Source of the DNA: an uncultured beta proteobacterium
Lineage (GTDB): Bacteria; Pseudomonadota; Gammaproteobacteria; Burkholderiales; Burkholderiaceae
NCBI GenBank assembly: GCA_903909925.1
Contig: CAIVXR010000027.1
Span: 1-15,908 of the forward strand
Reading direction: 5' to 3'
DNA length: 15,908 nt
The notes under the pieces were generated by a model that made no database searches, was not told where the DNA came from, and saw only the letters and a list, made by a program, of their open reading frames with translations. Within the stretch, counting starts at the first letter, position 1. Each line of letters begins with the position of its first letter. Below are positions 1 through 6,773 of this stretch, piece by piece. Made by a program: the position numbers and the translations under genes.

Positions 1-145
1 CAAGTCCTAAAGTAAATACTGGGGGATGCTCCAAGATCCAAATCTCATCGGGCGTTGCACTATTGCGCTCTTTAGTAAATCGTTGCATTGCCTCATAGGT
101 AGATGCGTAATCTACTAAGCCCAGATGCTTTACTAGAGCAGCCAT
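1..145 (-). CDS. lipB: Octanoyltransferase LipB, N-terminal part (runs off the window)
   Basis: Partial gene. The start codon is at 145-143 and the frame stays open to the window edge, giving 48 residues. The fragment ends in the segment IWILEHPPVFTLGL, which matches the conserved N-terminal LipB signature (W-x-LEHPPVFTLG). LipB moves the octanoyl group from acyl carrier protein to lipoyl domains in the cytoplasm, the first step of lipoate biosynthesis; LipA then inserts sulfur. The catalytic Lys and Cys lie beyond the edge and cannot be checked. The gene begins 9 nt after the stop of the DUF493 gene, a pairing (ybeD-lipB) that is widespread in proteobacteria and supports the call. No strong ribosome binding site is visible, so translation may be coupled to the upstream gene. 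Confidence 0.93.
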   Translation of the reverse strand, partial: MAALVKHLGLVDYASTYEAMQRFTKERNSATPDEIWILEHPPVFTLGL

Positions 146-154
146 AAAAATAAG

Positions 155-421
155 CTAAAGAACGATGCTGACGAGCGGATGTGTAGACAAAGTTCTGTAC
201 AACTCGTCTAGCTGCTCACGACTAGTGGCTGTAATGGGCAAAGTAATACCTAAGTAGTTACCATCTTTAGAGGGTCGTTGCTCTACTTTAGTCTCATCAA
301 AGGTGGGATCAAGTTGTTTAGCAATGTGAATGATGGCTGGTAGATATTCTGGATTGGCTTTGCCCATCACCTTAATCGGAAACTGAGAAGGATATTCAAT
401 CAGTGATTTTTCTTCGGTCAT
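155..421 (-). CDS. DUF493 / YbeD-family small protein
   Basis: An 88-residue soluble protein, the usual size for the family. It carries the typical opening IEYPSQFPIKVMGKANPEY and a C-terminal half whose REQLDELYRTLSTHPLVSIVL ending fits the ferredoxin-like (ACT-like) fold of YbeD. The family's biochemical role is not settled; its constant position just upstream of lipB suggests a regulatory link to lipoylation, which is inference. It sits 18 nt after the alpha/beta hydrolase gene and 9 nt before lipB, all on the minus strand, so co-transcription is likely. The start at 421 is the first ATG and gives the family's normal N-terminus. Confidence 0.88.
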   Translation of the reverse strand: MTEEKSLIEYPSQFPIKVMGKANPEYLPAIIHIAKQLDPTFDETKVEQRPSKDGNYLGITLPITATSREQLDELYRTLSTHPLVSIVL

Positions 422-439
422 AGTTTTATTTAATCTCTC

Positions 440-1156
440 TTATTTTTTGCGATGGTCTGGCATACCCAGCCAGGCGCCCGTAATGATGTTGCGTATGCAA
501 TGCAATCTGCGGTGAAAGAAATGATCTGCACCAGGAACTACTTGTACCGTAAGCTCTTGTGGACGAGCCCAATCAAACACATTAATCAAAGGAATAGTTT
601 CATCTAGCTCACCATGGATCAAGATAGTATCTGCAGGCACAGGAGCTAATGTCCATTTACCGGCAGCGCTTCCCACCATCACCAAACGTTCAGCGGGACG
701 GCCCAAATCAGTAAGCCTTTGTACCAAGTGGCTAGCAACAAAACTACCAAATGAAAATCCAGAAATCACCAATGGCAAAGTATTTGAGCTTGCTGCCCAG
801 GCTTGATTGGCAGTAGCTTCTAATTGTGACCAGCTCGATGGGGTGCGCATCCAATCGGTGACGTGTAATAGATCCTCTAGTTCACCAACACCATCATCAT
901 GCACTCCAGCTGTACCACCTATACCTCGGAAATTAGGACGCGCACTGACATAACCTAATTGATTAAAAGCGCGCGCCATGGTCTGCGCCACTTTGTTATC
1001 CATCGTGCCGCCCATTAATGGATGGGGATGAGCAACTAGTGCTAGACCACGCACCACAAAGGAGGGGTCATTTTTTAATTCATCCGGTATGTCGATGGAC
1101 ATTTCTATCACACCAACAATACCTTCAATATGAATTACTTTTGTACGACTATTCAT
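440..1156 (-). CDS. Alpha/beta hydrolase (COG2945-like)
   Basis: A 238-residue cytoplasmic serine hydrolase with no signal peptide. The visible landmarks, in order, are HPHPLMGGTMDNKV (43-56), a conserved segment near the oxyanion region; the family motif RPNFRGIGGT (73-82); the nucleophile elbow GFSFG with Ser135; the acidic residue Asp185 in HGELDETIP; and His212 in GADHFF. The Ser-Asp-His triad is therefore intact. Proteins of this type are annotated as dienelactone-hydrolase-like or X-Pro dipeptidyl-peptidase-like, but the natural substrate is unknown and I do not assign one. It lies 18 nt after the ferredoxin gene and 18 nt before DUF493 on the same strand, suggesting one transcription unit. 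Confidence 0.87.
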   Translation of the reverse strand: MNSRTKVIHIEGIVGVIEMSIDIPDELKNDPSFVVRGLALVAHPHPLMGGTMDNKVAQTMARAFNQLGYVSARPNFRGIGGTAGVHDDGVGELEDLLHVTDWMRTPSSWSQLEATANQAWAASSNTLPLVISGFSFGSFVASHLVQRLTDLGRPAERLVMVGSAAGKWTLAPVPADTILIHGELDETIPLINVFDWARPQELTVQVVPGADHFFHRRLHCIRNIITGAWLGMPDHRKK

Positions 1157-1174
1157 GGAAAATTTTCAACATCA

Positions 1175-1483
1175 CTATGACAGCTCTAAGCGTTTGACTG
1201 GTTGCCCAGCAATCAAATGGGATTGAATAATTTCTTCAACATCTTCCTGATCTACCAAGGTATACCAAACACCCTCTGGATAAACGACCATGACTGGGCC
1301 ATCAGCACAGCGATCCAAGCATCCCGCTTTGTTGACACGGATCTTGCCAGGTCCGGCAAGCCCAAGCTCTTTGACTCTATTTTTTGCATATTCAAACAAT
1401 GCAAATGCATTATGACGATCACAGCAATCCTCGCCATTACTACGTTGATTTAAACAAAAAAACAGGTGATGTGAAAAGCTCAT
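1175..1483 (-). CDS. Thioredoxin-like [2Fe-2S] ferredoxin
   Basis: A 102-residue protein of the small thioredoxin-like ferredoxin family (COG3411, related to the NuoE C-terminal fold). Cluster cysteines are Cys10 (FFCLNQ), Cys20/Cys21 (EDCCD), Cys55 and Cys59 (AGCLDRCADGP). The CLxxC-x-DGP signature is diagnostic, and Cys10, one of Cys20/21, Cys55 and Cys59 are the likely [2Fe-2S] ligands. It probably carries single electrons in the cytoplasm; no partner is identifiable in the window. It is packed between the vanZ-like gene (16 nt away) and the hydrolase gene (18 nt away). The start at 1483 directly precedes the expected N-terminal beta strand, so it is well placed. Confidence 0.88.
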   Translation of the reverse strand: MSFSHHLFFCLNQRSNGEDCCDRHNAFALFEYAKNRVKELGLAGPGKIRVNKAGCLDRCADGPVMVVYPEGVWYTLVDQEDVEEIIQSHLIAGQPVKRLELS

Positions 1484-1499
1484 AGAAAAATTATATTCG

Positions 1500-2594
1500 T
1501 CAATGTTTCGGTTTCGGTTCTATCACGTTATAAATCATCCAAACTAAGGCAATAGGCAACCATACCACTGATACCCATTGCATTAACTCATTAAAGTGTA
1601 ATAAGCGTCCCTGATGCCAATGTCGCAGGTTCATGATGAAATAGGGATTATCGGGCAGTACATTAATAGCGATAGTGGCAGTAATTAAACAAAAGAATGC
1701 CAAGTAGAGTCTTCTTTTTTGATTGAGGCGTAAGGCCCAGCTCAATAGTGCGCTTGCTATTAACATTCCCCACAGAGCACCGGCCGTTAACCATATCAAG
1801 CTAAATTCTCCACCAAACTGAAGAGCGGTAAAAAAAGTTTTCATCACCACGGTTAAGCAAAGCAATCCATTGAGAATTCGCCACTGTGGAGCTTTGGCGC
1901 GTAAACCAGAGGAAAGTAATAGAGCAACACCAAGCCAACAGAATGCTGTAATTAAAGTTTCTTGCACTACTTGATTAATGACTGAGGTTCCCCAGTCAAT
2001 TGAACCAAAAATTGCATGCCCCCACACACCGGTGCCCAACCATGAACTTTGAGGATAAATTTGCGACCAAGGAAATAATAAGAAAAGAGCGCATGCGGCC
2101 CAGTTCAAACCAAACCATTGGTCAAAACGACGACGAATTACACTGCCTGACAACCATTCTGGCCCCAAGGGAATGGCTAATAATCCACCCAATAATCCCC
2201 CAAACGTATTTGCCCACCAATCCATCTGGCTCGGGATGCGGGTTGGCAACCAAGACTGAAGGGTTTCCACGCTCAATGCCAGCAGAGCGCTAAGCGCTAA
2301 GGCAATGCTCAAAGCAATAAAGTTACGCCAACGAGGATAGGCAGCAAAAACCAGCAGAAACCCAAAAGGGATATATGCCAAGATATTAATAGAAACGTCG
2401 AATAAAGTGATAAATCGGGGCAGTGGTGCCTCTACCCAGGCCCAAGCGTCAATACCATTGCGGAAATCAAAATCAAAGGGATTTAAGCTCACATAGACAA
2501 TCAAGAGCGCATAACTTAAGCTCATTACCCTAGCCAAAGGCATAGCCTGCAGAGGCCATACAAGCTTATAGGGGCGCTGGTCTTTTTCATCCAT
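1500..2594 (-). CDS. VanZ-family integral membrane protein
   Basis: A 364-residue, highly hydrophobic protein with about ten predicted membrane segments (by eye near 24-40, 68-86, 92-109, 130-145, 165-180, 209-228 and four more to the C-terminus). The first 140 residues form the VanZ-like domain, with Asp66-x3-Asn70 before the AYIPFGFLL helix and the second motif Glu110-x2-Gln113, Arg119, Ser122, Asp125, Asn129 followed by a glycine-rich helix. VanZ itself gives low-level teicoplanin resistance, but most members have no known job, and nothing here points to antibiotic resistance. The extra C-terminal half of about six helices is seen in longer betaproteobacterial members (from memory). It is the first gene of the minus-strand run toward lipB and is divergent from birA. 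Confidence 0.83.
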   Translation of the reverse strand: MDEKDQRPYKLVWPLQAMPLARVMSLSYALLIVYVSLNPFDFDFRNGIDAWAWVEAPLPRFITLFDVSINILAYIPFGFLLVFAAYPRWRNFIALSIALALSALLALSVETLQSWLPTRIPSQMDWWANTFGGLLGGLLAIPLGPEWLSGSVIRRRFDQWFGLNWAACALFLLFPWSQIYPQSSWLGTGVWGHAIFGSIDWGTSVINQVVQETLITAFCWLGVALLLSSGLRAKAPQWRILNGLLCLTVVMKTFFTALQFGGEFSLIWLTAGALWGMLIASALLSWALRLNQKRRLYLAFFCLITATIAINVLPDNPYFIMNLRHWHQGRLLHFNELMQWVSVVWLPIALVWMIYNVIEPKPKH

Positions 2595-2631
2595 CCCACA
2601 ATTCTAGGTCAGACCTTTCTACAATGGCGAA
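2595..2631. promoter_or_regulatory. 37-nt divergent gap vanZ-like / birA with possible birA -10 box
   Basis: Only 37 nt separate the two divergent start codons. A good -10-like hexamer, TACAAT, lies at 2620-2625, which would place transcription start at or next to the birA ATG at 2632 (leaderless or almost so). No recognisable -35 box is found at 15-18 nt spacing. A perfect 5+1+5 inverted repeat, AGGTCAGACCT, sits at 2606-2616. Promoters for both genes must overlap each other or lie inside the opposing coding sequences. Weak evidence; no experimental support. Confidence 0.3.
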
Positions 2632-3432
2632 ATGACTGCTAATTGCATCCTCGAGCGTGTTGCACAAACCAAATCGACAAATGATGATCTTTTGGAGCGC
2701 TGGCGTGCTGGCGAACTCATTGACCCAATAGCTCGCATTGCCCACAAACAAACTGCTGGTAAAGGTAGGGCTGGGCGCGCTTGGCTAGCTCTGCCAGAAA
2801 ATTCAATTTGCTTCTCCTTAGCCTTTCCATTTAAGAGAAAGCCAGCCGAACTCTCCGGCCTTAGTCTTTTAGTTGGATTAGCAGTGATTTCTGGAATCGC
2901 ACAAGCATGTGATTTAGATGAAGCCACACTTCACCAAGCTGGCTTGCGATTAAAGTGGCCGAATGACTTGCTAATAAATAACGCAAAGCTTGGTGGCATC
3001 TTAGTAGAGGGTGGCCAAGCAACACCTGAAGATCTGACTTGGATGATCATTGGTATAGGCATGAACTTACGCAATGCCAATGCCATTGAAAGTATTTTAG
3101 GTAGCCAAGCTGGCTTGAAGATTAGCGCCCTTGATCAAATTCTTCCAGCCCATTCAAAACTGCCAGATGTGGAATACCTTTGGTTAAAACTGATTGCTTC
3201 TCTGGAGCATCATCTACGTGAATTTGATGAGCACGGTTTTGAGATGCATCAGGAGCAATGGAAGAAATGGGATAACTATCTAGGCCAGGAAGTATGTATA
3301 TCTGGCGCAGGCAAAGAGCCTATCTATGGCATTGCTCAGGGAATAAATCCGACGGGGGCATTACTATTGCAACAAGATAATCAAATGATTGCCATACACG
3401 CAGGCGATGTTTCTCTGAGAGTCCAACCATGA
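2632..3432 (+). CDS. birA: Biotin--[acetyl-CoA-carboxylase] ligase, short form
   Basis: A 266-residue biotin protein ligase. It makes biotinyl-AMP and transfers biotin to the carrier protein of acetyl-CoA carboxylase and related enzymes in the cytoplasm. Visible motifs are the ST-N start of the catalytic domain (Ser15-Thr16-Asn17), the nucleotide/biotin loop QTAGKGRAGRAW (40-51; E. coli has GRGRRG here, and the key Arg118 corresponds to Arg46), KWPNDLL (108-114) and KLGGILVE with Lys119, the equivalent of E. coli Lys183. The C-terminal SH3-like domain is present (about 215-264). The N-terminal winged-helix DNA-binding domain of E. coli BirA is absent, so this enzyme should not act as the bio operon repressor. 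Its stop overlaps the coaX start (ATGA). Confidence 0.95.
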   Translation: MTANCILERVAQTKSTNDDLLERWRAGELIDPIARIAHKQTAGKGRAGRAWLALPENSICFSLAFPFKRKPAELSGLSLLVGLAVISGIAQACDLDEATLHQAGLRLKWPNDLLINNAKLGGILVEGGQATPEDLTWMIIGIGMNLRNANAIESILGSQAGLKISALDQILPAHSKLPDVEYLWLKLIASLEHHLREFDEHGFEMHQEQWKKWDNYLGQEVCISGAGKEPIYGIAQGINPTGALLLQQDNQMIAIHAGDVSLRVQP

Positions 3433-4241
3433 GTCTTTACTTACTGTTTGATGTTGGCAATACACGTCTCAAATGGGCTGCTGTTGAATCAACACAGCAG
3501 CCATCAGATCGACAAAAAAAATTGTGGGCTTACTCTGGATCCATCAGTAGTAAATCTTTAGCTGCGCCTGAACATAGAGCAGAGCTAGCCGATTACATTG
3601 CTAAAACTTTGCCTAAGCCCGATGCAATTGGGTTTACTTGTGTTGCCGGTAAAGATGCAATTGAAAACCTCAAATCATTATTTCCGCAATGGCATGACCT
3701 TGCCTGGCAGCAACTGTTGGGAGATAGCCAATGCAACGGAGTGCGCACTCTTTACCAAGATCCAAGCAAACTTGGTGCAGACCGCTGGGCCTCTGTTATT
3801 GGGGCACGCGCCCTATCTAATGCCAACACACTCATCATTAATGCTGGCACCGCCACTACCATTGACTTACTGGGTACTAATGGCGTTCACTACGGCGGCT
3901 GGATATTGCCTGGACTGGAGTTAATGCAAAAAAGCTTAGAAGGCAATACTGCTCAATTACCACTGGCAGTTCGTGATGAGCATAGTAATGGTTTTGGCTT
4001 ATCCACAAATAATGCAATCATTAGCGGTTGTGATGCTGCACAAGTCGGCGCAATTCAATATGCAATTCAACTTGCAAAAGAAATGAATCATCCTATTGAA
4101 AGAATTTGGATCGATGGTGGTAATGCCAAGATTTTGGCAGCTGAATTGACTAAATCTAAATCGCAATCCACTCTAGCAGTAGAAGTGATTGATGGCTTAG
4201 TACTGCGGGGCGTTTGGACTTGGCTGCTGCAGAATCTTTAA
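3429..4241 (+). CDS. coaX: Type III pantothenate kinase
   Basis: A 270-residue CoaX of the ASKHA fold, catalysing ATP-dependent phosphorylation of pantothenate, the first step of coenzyme A synthesis. Motifs are phosphate-1 FDVGNTRLKW (7-16, with Asp8, Asn11, Lys15), the pantothenate-binding region KLGADRW (114-120, with Asp118 and Arg119), phosphate-2 NAGTATTID (138-146) followed by HYGGWILPGL, and IDGGNA near the C-terminus. CoaX enzymes need a monovalent cation and are not feedback-inhibited by CoA (family knowledge). It overlaps birA by 4 nt, and the birA-coaX pairing is common in betaproteobacteria; some relatives fuse the two. The 3' end overlaps rfaE2 tail to tail in TTAA. Confidence 0.95.
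   Translation: MSLYLLFDVGNTRLKWAAVESTQQPSDRQKKLWAYSGSISSKSLAAPEHRAELADYIAKTLPKPDAIGFTCVAGKDAIENLKSLFPQWHDLAWQQLLGDSQCNGVRTLYQDPSKLGADRWASVIGARALSNANTLIINAGTATTIDLLGTNGVHYGGWILPGLELMQKSLEGNTAQLPLAVRDEHSNGFGLSTNNAIISGCDAAQVGAIQYAIQLAKEMNHPIERIWIDGGNAKILAAELTKSKSQSTLAVEVIDGLVLRGVWTWLLQNL
4238..4241. other. Shared TTAA: convergent stop codons of coaX and rfaE2
   Basis: Because TTAA is its own reverse complement, it supplies TAA for coaX on the plus strand (4239-4241) and TAA for rfaE2 on the minus strand (4240-4238). No room is left for an intergenic terminator, so each transcript must run into the opposite gene. Confidence 0.95.
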
Positions 4242-4726
4242 GAGCGGATCTTGCCTAATAGGCTAGTGGTAGAGCGCTCATATAAAAAGGGGATAGCGAT
4301 CGCTTTTCCACCCCAAGTCTTCACCAAGCGTGTTTCTACAAGAGTATCAATTTCGTAATCGCCGCCTTTAACATAAATATCTGGACGGATTTTCTCAATC
4401 AAGTCTACTGGTGTTTGCTCAGCAAAGAGTACGGCCATATCAACGCTTTCCAGAGCCGCTAATAAAGCCTGACGATCTGCCTCAGAGTTAATTGGTCTGT
4501 CATCACCCTTACCTAGCATCTTGACGGAAGTATCAGAATTAACGCCCACTACTAGGCTAGCTCCCAAAGCACGTGCCTGGGCTAAATAGCTCGCATGTCC
4601 ACGATGGAGAATGTCAAACACTCCATTGGTAAACACTAGAGGCCTGGGAAGTTTTGCAATACGAGCAGTCAGCTGATCTAAAGGACAAACCTTAGACTCA
4701 AAAGAAGGTGGGGGCAAAGAAGTCAT
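4238..4726 (-). CDS. rfaE2: D-glycero-beta-D-manno-heptose 1-phosphate adenylyltransferase (RfaE2)
   Basis: A 162-residue stand-alone nucleotidyltransferase equivalent to the C-terminal half of E. coli HldE. It makes ADP-heptose from heptose 1-phosphate and ATP for the LPS inner core, in the cytoplasm. The cytidylyltransferase-like signature is clear: TNGVFDILHRGH (33-44, HxGH at 41-44), VVGVNSD, then IRPDIYVKGGDY and the C-terminal ERSTTSLL loop. The kinase half (RfaE1) is not in the window and would be a separate gene, as usual for Burkholderiales. The first 12-15 residues (proline- and serine-rich) are poorly conserved, so the true start could be slightly downstream, but 4726 is the best ATG. 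Its stop shares the TTAA with coaX. Confidence 0.94.
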   Translation of the reverse strand: MTSLPPPSFESKVCPLDQLTARIAKLPRPLVFTNGVFDILHRGHASYLAQARALGASLVVGVNSDTSVKMLGKGDDRPINSEADRQALLAALESVDMAVLFAEQTPVDLIEKIRPDIYVKGGDYEIDTLVETRLVKTWGGKAIAIPFLYERSTTSLLGKIRS

Positions 4727-4818
4727 GACTCAATATTAATGGCTTTAGCTATATTCGAGCGATATTATCCGGAATGTCTTAGACTTGAGGGCTAATAATC
4801 TACTAAAAAAGTTGCAAT
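4727..4818. promoter_or_regulatory. Divergent intergenic region rfaE2 / gpx, likely operon promoter
   Basis: At 92 nt this is the longest non-coding stretch in the window and the only obvious place for the promoter of the five-gene plus-strand operon. A possible sigma-70 pair toward gpx is TTAGAC (4779-4784) and TACTAA (4801-4806) with a 16-nt spacer. AT-rich stretches near 4731-4740 and 4750-4766 could serve rfaE2 in the other direction. I looked for an ECF sigma-E-type pair (GGAAT at 4771 with a downstream TCTA) but its spacing is too long. No Shine-Dalgarno sequence precedes the gpx ATG at 4819. The assignment is tentative. Confidence 0.4.
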
Positions 4819-5388
4819 ATGCGCCACGAGACAATTCGCCTAGTTTTTACCCTATTTGCCCTTTTATCTGGCACCCACCTTGCAAATGCTGCTCCTAGCT
4901 GCAGCCCTCTGCTATCTCAAACTTTTCCCCGCCTTCAAGATGAAGCGCCTCAAAATCTTTGCCAATACCAGGGCAAGGTCATTTTAGTTGTCAATACTGC
5001 CAGCTTTTGTGGCTTTACAAGCCAATATGAAGGTCTAGAAAAGGTCTATGCAAAATATAAAGATCAAGGCCTCGTCGTATTAGGGTTTCCATCCAACGAC
5101 TTTGGTCAACAAGAGCCAGGAAGTAACAAAGAGATTGCTGACTTTTGTAAAAATACTTACGACGTGAAATTTCCGATGTTTGCAAAAAGCTCTGTTTCAG
5201 GGAGTAATCCAAACCCTCTCTTCAAAATGTTGATTGCTAAAACTGGTACGACACCAAAATGGAACTTCTATAAATATTTAATTGATCGAAATGGGAATGT
5301 CGTTGATTCCTATGGGAGCGTGACTAAACCGACAAGCAGCAGTATCACGGCTGAGATTGAAAAACTCTTAGGAGAAAAATCTCCGTGA
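4819..5388 (+). CDS. Glutathione peroxidase family protein, exported (thioredoxin-dependent type)
   Basis: A 189-residue Cys-type peroxidase with a Sec signal peptide: basic MRHETIR, hydrophobic LVFTLFALLSG, and a probable cut after Ala24 (LANA|AP). It should reduce hydrogen or lipid peroxides in the periplasm. The catalytic tetrad is complete: Cys64 in NTASFCGFTSQY, Gln98 in FPSNDFGQQEPG, and Trp148-Asn149 in PKWNFYKYL. Cys110 (DFCKNTYDVKFPMF) matches the resolving cysteine of thioredoxin-dependent members, so despite the name glutathione is probably not the reductant. Two extra cysteines, Cys28 and Cys48, lie in the mature N-terminus. It is the first gene of the operon; its TGA overlaps the GTG start of the next gene. 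Confidence 0.92.
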   Translation: MRHETIRLVFTLFALLSGTHLANAAPSCSPLLSQTFPRLQDEAPQNLCQYQGKVILVVNTASFCGFTSQYEGLEKVYAKYKDQGLVVLGFPSNDFGQQEPGSNKEIADFCKNTYDVKFPMFAKSSVSGSNPNPLFKMLIAKTGTTPKWNFYKYLIDRNGNVVDSYGSVTKPTSSSITAEIEKLLGEKSP

Positions 5389-6773
5389 TCAAAAAAAGAA
5401 TTGCCATTGTTGGCGCCGGCATCTCTGGACTTGGATGCGCTTATGCTTTAAGACAACATCCTGAATTTGATATTACCCTGTATGAGGCTGGCGACCACAT
5501 AGGCGGGCATAGTAATACAGTCGACTTTAAGTGCAATATTGATGGCAAAGAAGTCATTCACGGCGTTGATACGGGTTTTTTAGTTTTCAATCGTAAAACC
5601 TACCCACGCTTAGTGCGTCTATTTGAAGAAATTGGGGCACCGGTAGCACCTTCTGAAATGTCTTTTTCTGTATCAATTGATACATCGGATAAAAAACATG
5701 CTCATCAAAATATTGAATGGGCAGGCAATGATCTGAACTCCTTCTTTGGGCAAAGATCAAATCTTTTGTCTCCCTCATTCTGGAGAATGGCTTACGACAT
5801 CTTGCGCTTTAATCGTCTAGCCTCCAAGTTAGCTCATCAACAGATTGAAGCAGGTCATCTTTATAAAGAACCTGATGAAACCATTGCCAAGTTTTTAGAT
5901 CGCAATCGATTTAGCCAAAGCTTTAGAGAAAATTATTTTCTGCCGATGATTGGTGCTATCTGGTCATGCTCTGTTGGTCAGATGCTTGAGTTCCCAATCC
6001 AAACAATGGTTCGCTTTTGTCACAATCATGGTTTATTACAGATTCAGAACCGCCCACAATGGTTGACTATTCAAGGCGGCTCGCGAGAGTACGTTAAGCG
6101 AATTGTTGCTGCTCTAGAAGAATCCAAGGTGAAGATTGTGCGAGAAGGTATTGTACGAGTAAATACAAAGCAAGATAGTGGATCTCAAGTTGAAGTGGTC
6201 ACCGGATCTGGGTCTATTTTTTTTGATGAGATTGTGATGGCTTGCCATAGCGACCAAACGCTTGATCTGGTTCATGGCATTGCTCAGCAGGCTAGAAATA
6301 TTTTGGCAGCAATCCCCTACCAAAAAAATCGTGCCATCCTTCATACAGATATACATTTTCTCCCCGAAGCCAAACGTTGCTGGGCTGCCTGGAATTACAC
6401 TGCTAAATCTGGCATGAAGATCTCATCAATCCAGCATGTGAGTGTCAACTACCTCATTAATCGCTTACAGCCGCTGCCTGCGGAGTTGAAAGATACTCAG
6501 GTTATTGTTAGCCTGAACCCTGCATCGGAACCAGATCCAAAGCTAGTGCATCAAGAAATTCATTACTCGCATCCAATGTTTGATATGAGCGCTATCAAAG
6601 CGCAAAAAGAATTGCCTCTTATTCAAGGTGTAGCTTCAATCTGGTATTGCGGTGCTTGGACTGGGTTTGGCTTTCATGAAGACGGTTTACGCTCTGGCGA
6701 GTTAGTTGCAGAGGCCTTAATAGAAGGTATTCATGTGCCACAAAATATCCAACCCAAGCAAGATGCACAATAA
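5385..6773 (+). CDS. FAD-dependent amine-oxidase-like oxidoreductase (COG2907)
   Basis: A 462-residue flavoprotein of the monoamine oxidase / phytoene desaturase superfamily. The N-terminal Rossmann motif GAGISG (10-15) is followed by the ribose-binding Glu34 and GGHSNT (40-45). The C-terminal FAD-contact segment CGAWTGFGFHEDGLRSG (422-438) is the hallmark of the COG2907 subfamily. It starts with GTG at 5385, overlapping the gpx stop as GTGA, with a GGAG site at 5371-5374. No signal peptide is present, so it is cytoplasmic or membrane-associated. The substrate is not established from sequence. Its constant companions, DUF1365 and a CFA-like methyltransferase, suggest a fatty-acyl or phospholipid substrate, perhaps a desaturation or oxidation of a methylated acyl chain; this is inference. 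Confidence 0.9.
   Translation: MIKKRIAIVGAGISGLGCAYALRQHPEFDITLYEAGDHIGGHSNTVDFKCNIDGKEVIHGVDTGFLVFNRKTYPRLVRLFEEIGAPVAPSEMSFSVSIDTSDKKHAHQNIEWAGNDLNSFFGQRSNLLSPSFWRMAYDILRFNRLASKLAHQQIEAGHLYKEPDETIAKFLDRNRFSQSFRENYFLPMIGAIWSCSVGQMLEFPIQTMVRFCHNHGLLQIQNRPQWLTIQGGSREYVKRIVAALEESKVKIVREGIVRVNTKQDSGSQVEVVTGSGSIFFDEIVMACHSDQTLDLVHGIAQQARNILAAIPYQKNRAILHTDIHFLPEAKRCWAAWNYTAKSGMKISSIQHVSVNYLINRLQPLPAELKDTQVIVSLNPASEPDPKLVHQEIHYSHPMFDMSAIKAQKELPLIQGVASIWYCGAWTGFGFHEDGLRSGELVAEALIEGIHVPQNIQPKQDAQ

Noticed and set aside
1202..1453. 83-codon plus-strand ORF opposite the ferredoxin gene
   Set aside because: It lies wholly inside a gene with diagnostic cysteine motifs on the other strand and its translation has no recognisable family features.
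1500..2594. Antibiotic-resistance gene because of VanZ similarity
   Set aside because: VanZ-family domains are common in bacteria with no glycopeptide resistance; there are no other van genes here.
2619..2927. 102-codon minus-strand ORF opposite the start of birA
   Set aside because: Shadow of birA; birA motifs and the birA-coaX overlap fix the coding strand.
4771..4803. ECF sigma-E-type promoter upstream of gpx
   Set aside because: GGAAT and TCTA are present but 21 nt or more apart by the usual measure, too far for this promoter class.
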